A stretch of DNA of 64,000 bases, from positions 1 to 64,000 of the forward strand of contig JAGUCH010000005.1 of NCBI GenBank assembly GCA_019096065.1, given 5' to 3'. Positions 59,570 through 64,000 of this stretch are shown here, one piece after another. Below the pieces are notes generated by a model. That model did not search any database. It worked only from the letters and a program-made list of their open reading frames with translations, and was not told the origin of the DNA. This stretch comes from Paracyclopina nana. Lineage: Eukaryota > Arthropoda > Copepoda > Cyclopoida > Cyclopettidae. How positions within the stretch are numbered: position 1 is the first letter of the stretch; each line of letters begins with the position of its first letter. The translations under genes were made by a program, and so were the position numbers.

Positions 59570-59638
59570 GCTCAGTGGTAGAGCGTCGTATTCTAATTCC
59601 AACTGCCTGAGGTTCGGTTCTAGGTCTTGGTTTTTCTA
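59570..59638 (+). pseudogene. tRNA-like sequence (pseudogene or SINE head)
   Basis: A perfect internal A-box region, TAGCTCAGTGGTAGAGCG, is followed 33 bases later by GAGGTTCGGTTCTAG, a weakened B-box. The anticodon stem and T stem do not pair properly, so this is probably a tRNA relic rather than a functional tRNA. Confidence 0.45.
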
Positions 59639-59639
59639 A

Positions 59640-61277
59640 TTTCCTAGGAATTTGATTAGTTCCATAAAATAAAATTTCTCCATGTTGGCCCCAAAATGGA
59701 AAAGAAAAAAAAAATTATGTCCTACAAACTGCTGAGAAAGGACCCATAAGAGAGCTGAGTTGGTAAACTGAATTATGGCACGAGGAAACCTATTTTGGCC
59801 ACCCAAATCTTCCCTGCTGCATTTTGCCAGCTCTAATCTGGCGGAAATTATCTGTTTTGCCAATAGCATCAGAGATTATTTCAATGGAATGTTTGGGATT
59901 TCATGACTCTGCTGTGTAGCTACTTAGTTACTTGAGCAAATACTGGTCCTGCTTTGATTGCAGCCGCAGACTTCAAAAGCAAACTCCTATCAGCTCAAAA
60001 ATCACACAGAGGGACAAAAAGTGCATTATTATCAAGTTGACAAATTTTTTCCTAATCCCCCTGCAGCAGCTGACAAAAATGATCCACTACTAGCTGCTCC
60101 CCTCTCATCAAAACTACTAAGTGACATTGACAGAAATTCATTCAAATAAAGTCTCAATTGGCTCTCAAAATGCTTTTTGAACTAGCTGGCTGCAGTAGAA
60201 AATATTTTTTTTTAATACTGCATCATGTGGAACACTAGAGCTCACTTTTGGGGGCTTTTTTATTGCTGTTTGCCCAAGATGACATCATGACAAAAGGGTA
60301 TTATTCATGGAAAACTGTCTGACTCAAAACTCACATGCTTTGTCAAATAAAAAATACAAGCTATAAAACTAAACAAACATCTAAGCCTTCTGAAAATCAG
60401 GCAGTTAAACAAGTCTAGTCAAGTCTCGGCTATTTAGAACAAGAGCTATTTTGCAAATCTTTAATAGTATGTAAATATGTATTTATTCCTAAGCGATGTT
60501 TTTCTTCTAAACAATTCCATTGTACGGGACTGAAAACACAATCTGGCAAAGGCAATCGAGTGTCATTCCCATTTTAGGAGATTGGTAGAAATTGCTATGG
60601 CAAAGTCATGAAGCTGTCGATAAAAACTAGTGAAGGCATGAATTGAAAGCAGAGTCGAAATACAATTTCACATTTGCGGTTGGTCCTCACTTTAGCATAT
60701 GAATTATTTTAGTTGAGCACAACAGTGGTATATCACAATTACAATTGGGGTTGTTGGCTCTTTTTCCTGGTTTCCAAACAGCTCTATTTGAGCAGGGAGA
60801 ATGGGAGCTTTTTATGCTCCTCAGCAGCCTACAAACTACTGAGATGAATAGATTTTCATGGCTGGCTAAAGTATATTAGCTATAGAGAACAGTTTAGTGT
60901 GTGCACAACTTATGAATGACGAGTTCATGGATTAGGAATTACAGTTCAAGCACCAGTAGGGACAATATTTTGCTAACTACATAAATGACACACACCCAAA
61001 AAAAAAATGCCATCAAAAAAAATTATCGATATTCAGCGTGGAAAGTAATGAACAACCGGGATTTGTTTCTTATGCATCACTAGTTTTGACGACTTGTCTC
61101 ATTTATGAAATATTCAATTTATGCCAATCACCATTTATGGGAATGACTCTCGATTGTTTTTTGCCAATTCTGCTTTCAGCGCTCAACAATAATATTGTTC
61201 GATAATATGCTTTATGCGACACTCGAATTGAGCATTTTATTATTATCGTCCCAAGCACGTGGGAATGTTGCCTTGAG
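59640..61277. other. Non-coding interval
   Basis: AT-rich sequence without convincing frames, RNA genes or long repeats. Frames here are short and lack splice or start context. Confidence 0.5.
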
Positions 61278-61412
61278 GCATCCGGAAAGGGAAAATGTTT
61301 TGCGGGCATACTAATAATGGCTATTGTTGGGTGGGTCAACAGTGTGGTAAACATTCCCATATATGAAGGAGAACTGGTTAAGCCATCACTTTCATACACA
61401 TCAGAGCCTGAG
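61278..61412 (+). CDS. Exon-like island with hydrophobic segment
   Basis: A 45-codon open stretch from a possible acceptor (CCTTGAG|GCATCC) to a donor (CCTGAG|GTGAGC). It encodes FAGILIMAIVGWVNSVVNIP, then IYEGELVKPSLSYTSEPE, a membrane-helix-like run followed by a polar segment. The family is unknown. It shares strand and donor type with 58141-58281, so both might be exons of one plus-strand gene with long introns. Confidence 0.35.
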
Positions 61413-61603
61413 GTGAGCAAACATATGACGATAAGGATTAGCCTTTGATTATGGCCCTTATAATATTATGGGAAAGCAAACAATTCCTCAGCTAATGATT
61501 GCTTTGGCTTGCCTTTGAACTTGCCGTTTGACATCATTATGAGAATAAAAACTGTTGACAGCATTCATTCCAGCTTCACAGGAAATATTTTTTTTTTGGT
61601 GGT

Positions 61604-61821
61604 TCACCAAGGAGATCCCAAGGGAGGAGCTTGCGGGCAGGATTTTCTGCCAAAGATTTGGTTGCAGGCAGCAGCCACATTTCTGATCAGGTTAGGCCCC
61701 CACTTTTGTGCTGAGTCATCCACAACTGACTCCTTTTTGAGGCAGTCATAGCCGCCAAATTCGCAAATTCGGTAGTGATGCGAAAGCCCTTCAGTGATGC
61801 TGATTGTCATCTGTCTTTTCC
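61604..61821 (-). CDS. Probable terminal exon of a Cys-containing protein
   Basis: From acceptor TATTTTCAG|GGAAAAG to a TGA stop, 71 codons plus two leading bases. It reads ISITEGLSHHYRICEFGGYD, CLKKESVVDDSAQKWGPNLI, RNVAAACNQIFGRKSCPQAP. Four cysteines and a well-formed acceptor suggest a real last exon of a secreted protein. The upstream exon (needing one leftover base) was not found with certainty; 62430-62505 on the same strand is a candidate. Confidence 0.4.
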
Positions 61822-61935
61822 CTGAAAATAGAAATATTTCAAAACCTTGGAAGCATTATTCAGCTCAGTTGGCGGGAGGAACAATAATTTACTTTAGTTA
61901 GTGATGCGGGCTTTCAAAGTTGAGCATAGAACAAC

Positions 61936-62145
61936 ATGAACAACTCTGCTATGCTGCAGAAGCTGTTAGTTTTGGCCATATTACATATGTGTGGCACTGT
62001 AAACATTTGCTCATCCAAAGTTCATCCAACTTGGACCAGCAGCTCCAGAGTTGGGAGGAAAAAACTGGTGATTTGGAATGCAATTGTTTGCAGTGCTGCT
62101 CCAATTGGGGCAAAGACTTTGACAGCTTTGCCTAACGAAGTATAG
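61936..62145 (+). CDS. Candidate secreted microprotein
   Basis: A 69-codon frame starting MNNSAMLQKLLVLAILHMCG, which looks like a signal peptide, then VHPTWTSSSRVGRKKLVIWN. GRKK resembles an amidation/dibasic processing site of peptide precursors. An overlapping frame (Cys-rich CNCLQCCSNWGKDFDSF) is open over the same bases, so the choice is unsure. No splice or polyadenylation support was seen. Confidence 0.25.
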   Translation: MNNSAMLQKLLVLAILHMCGTVNICSSKVHPTWTSSSRVGRKKLVIWNAIVCSAAPIGAKTLTALPNEV

Positions 62146-62429
62146 TGAAAGGCCACGCCTTTCTCCCTGTGTGTTTCAGCTGCAGGACAAGTATTGCCAT
62201 GACAAGAGGAATAACAATTTCAAAGTGATAAATGGAGGCCGTGTGTGTGTAATCTTCAAATTCCCCAACAACTTCTGAGCTTCAGCTTTGAATGACAACA
62301 AAACGAAACAACATTGTTGGATGTAGAAGTGCAAAACACATTATTAGTCTTGGGCTTTCTAAAAAACGACACTGTGGGGCTTTTTAAAGATGCCCCCAAA
62401 AAAATAATCTCGGGTTGGCTAAAATTAAT

Positions 62430-62505
62430 CACAAGGGTTCCCACTCTGATGCAGTTGGCTTTGTTGCGAAAGCAGTCAATGCACGCATATAACTTTTCAA
62501 ACTGC
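62430..62505 (-). CDS. Cys-rich exon-like island, minus strand
   Basis: After acceptor ATTTTGCAG|TTTGAAAAG the frame reads FEKLYACIDCFRNKANCIR with a possible donor AGA|GTGGGA. The DNA from ACTGCTTTCG to GTGG resembles the plus-strand island at 62648-62710. Function unknown. Confidence 0.3.
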
Positions 62506-62647
62506 AAAATGTACCATACCTATTAAATGAATGTCAGTTATTATGAGTGTTTACAATAATTATAATTTTTAAAAAGAGAAAAAATCCATTTTGAGTAATG
62601 TTTCCTATTTATTAATGATTATTATGATACTTTTCTGTCATTGCAGT

Positions 62648-62710
62648 TGGCGTCCAATAACTGCTTTCGTTACAAGTCAAACTGCACAGGAGTGGAAACC
62701 CCGGCAATTT
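62648..62710 (+). CDS. Cys-rich exon-like island, plus strand
   Basis: After acceptor TCATTGCAG|TTGGCG the frame reads LASNNCFRYKSNCTG with a possible donor GGA|GTGGAA. It is the divergently oriented partner of 62430-62505. Beyond it, 62711-64000 shows no convincing gene, only AT-rich sequence and one copy of a 15-mer repeat at about 63804. Confidence 0.3.
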
Positions 62711-64000
62711 GTCGCTTCAAACATGATATTGTTTTTTTCTCGCCTTTTTGCTAAGCGTTTGCCCCGCAGTGCTCTGAGTGTCGTTGCCGGATCCCTCCTT
62801 TTCTTTCTTTGTACATTACCGAGGTGTGAATTCAACTCTAATCCCACTACTTCAAAGAGCAGACGGTCACACTTAAACAAATAGCTGATGAAGAAGAAAG
62901 CTGAAACTCAAATATTATTAGTCATCTCTCAATATACAACTACAACTATAGCATGTGCACTCTTTCCAATTTCTTCAGCATTCTTTTGAGATTTGTACTA
63001 GATTTACAGCAAGCACATTCCATTTGTGATAGATTCCAGCAAAGCTAGAAAACTGCACTGCAAAAGTTGGTGATTCAATTCCAGAGTGAATTGTTTCATA
63101 CAGTTTATGATTTACAAATAAATCTCCCCTGAGCCAGAAAAAAAGGTGAGCTTAACAGACTCGCCTGAGTGCGCCCCATCATCACTACACTGCTGTGCTT
63201 TATGCTTGTTTTTTGGCTCGAATTAAAATGGGGAGAAAAAGATCTGTATTAGTTTTTTGTGTACACACAACTACAGCTGCTCTCCTTCTTTGTGCCAAAT
63301 AGACGTCCAAGGTCTGATGTCCTCATTGCCACCCATTTCATATCCATATTATGTACTAGAAGAGAGCTGCTAATTCCCCTACTAGCTCATTCATGATTAG
63401 ATCATCAACAAAGTCCTTCATTGAGACACAGTGTGTCCATTGGGGCATGAAAAAAAGATTTGCCCACGTGCCACACATGCTTTCCCCCTCCCACTTCTTC
63501 TTTTCCCCCTGAGGCCACAATAACCTTTATTTTTGTGAAATTTCAGCTGCCCTCATTATGGCAGCAGCACAAAGAGTCCATTACAACTTTTTAAAACTGA
63601 CCAACAATCGATGTGTCATGCTCACTTTTCAAATTGGAACAGCCACAAAGAAGAAGGAGTCTCTTGTATTATCCAAGTAAAGTTGTCAAAATTTGTCTGA
63701 CAAATGACCTCGAAAAGCTTCAAAACAGATTCGGGGATCGGATGTCACAAATAGTAGTTTTGCCACTAGTTCGTCATGCTTTGCAACTCTAGTTGGGCTT
63801 AGTGAGGTTGCGTGACTCACAACTGCACACTCAGCATCGAGTTGGGAATTTGTCATCACTTAATTTGTGCAGCCCATGTGACTAATCGTCAACACATAAC
63901 GACAACAAATGATCATAGTGTTATTTCACCCACCAAAAAGCTAGTTTAAGGCCTAACAATAACATGTTTGCTTGTTCAGCTTCTGGCAGATTAATTACAC

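Overview
The window is the left end of an arthropod chromosome. It opens with about 16 kb of CCTAA repeat, the C-strand of the arthropod telomere repeat TTAGG, oriented as expected for a left end. The genes are eukaryotic, split by many tiny introns (most 51-60 nt), and have animal homologues. The clade is not resolved: the TTAGG telomere excludes flies, and the compact genes would fit a crustacean or another small-genome arthropod.

Layout. (1) 1-16035: telomeric array with many variant units. (2) 16036-29510: two nearly identical subtelomeric units of about 6.5 kb in tandem, separated and followed by short, perfectly regular TTAGG arrays. They hold nested direct and inverted repeats and palindromes and no convincing protein gene. 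(3) 30086-34960 (-): homologue of SANBR/KIAA1841, a BTB-domain protein. (4) 34995-36011: a DNA-transposon-like element with a 9-bp target-site duplication. (5) 36472-36870 (-): a small unidentified gene. (6) 37446-38455 (+): TEX9-like coiled-coil gene. (7) 38457-39479 (-): two tandem paralogous single-pass membrane proteins. (8) 39859-42866 (-): a single-pass membrane glycoprotein with two alternative transmembrane last exons. (9) 43196-51253 (-): an adhesion G-protein-coupled receptor with a LamG/pentraxin-like ectodomain, a degenerate GPS motif and seven helices. (10) 51921-53162 (+): an intronless FoxD forkhead gene with E2F-like sites upstream and a cluster of T-box half-sites downstream. 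(11) 53163-64000: mostly non-coding, with repeat families and a few exon-like islands, including two inverted exon-like pairs.

The genes do not form a pathway. The clearest novelties are the tandem subtelomeric units, the alternative terminal transmembrane exons of the 39.9-42.9 kb gene, the T-box-site minisatellite beside FoxD, and several small inverted-repeat element families, two of them with copies inside introns. Exon boundaries were read by eye from GT..AG signals, phase agreement and coding similarity; no alignment or search was run.
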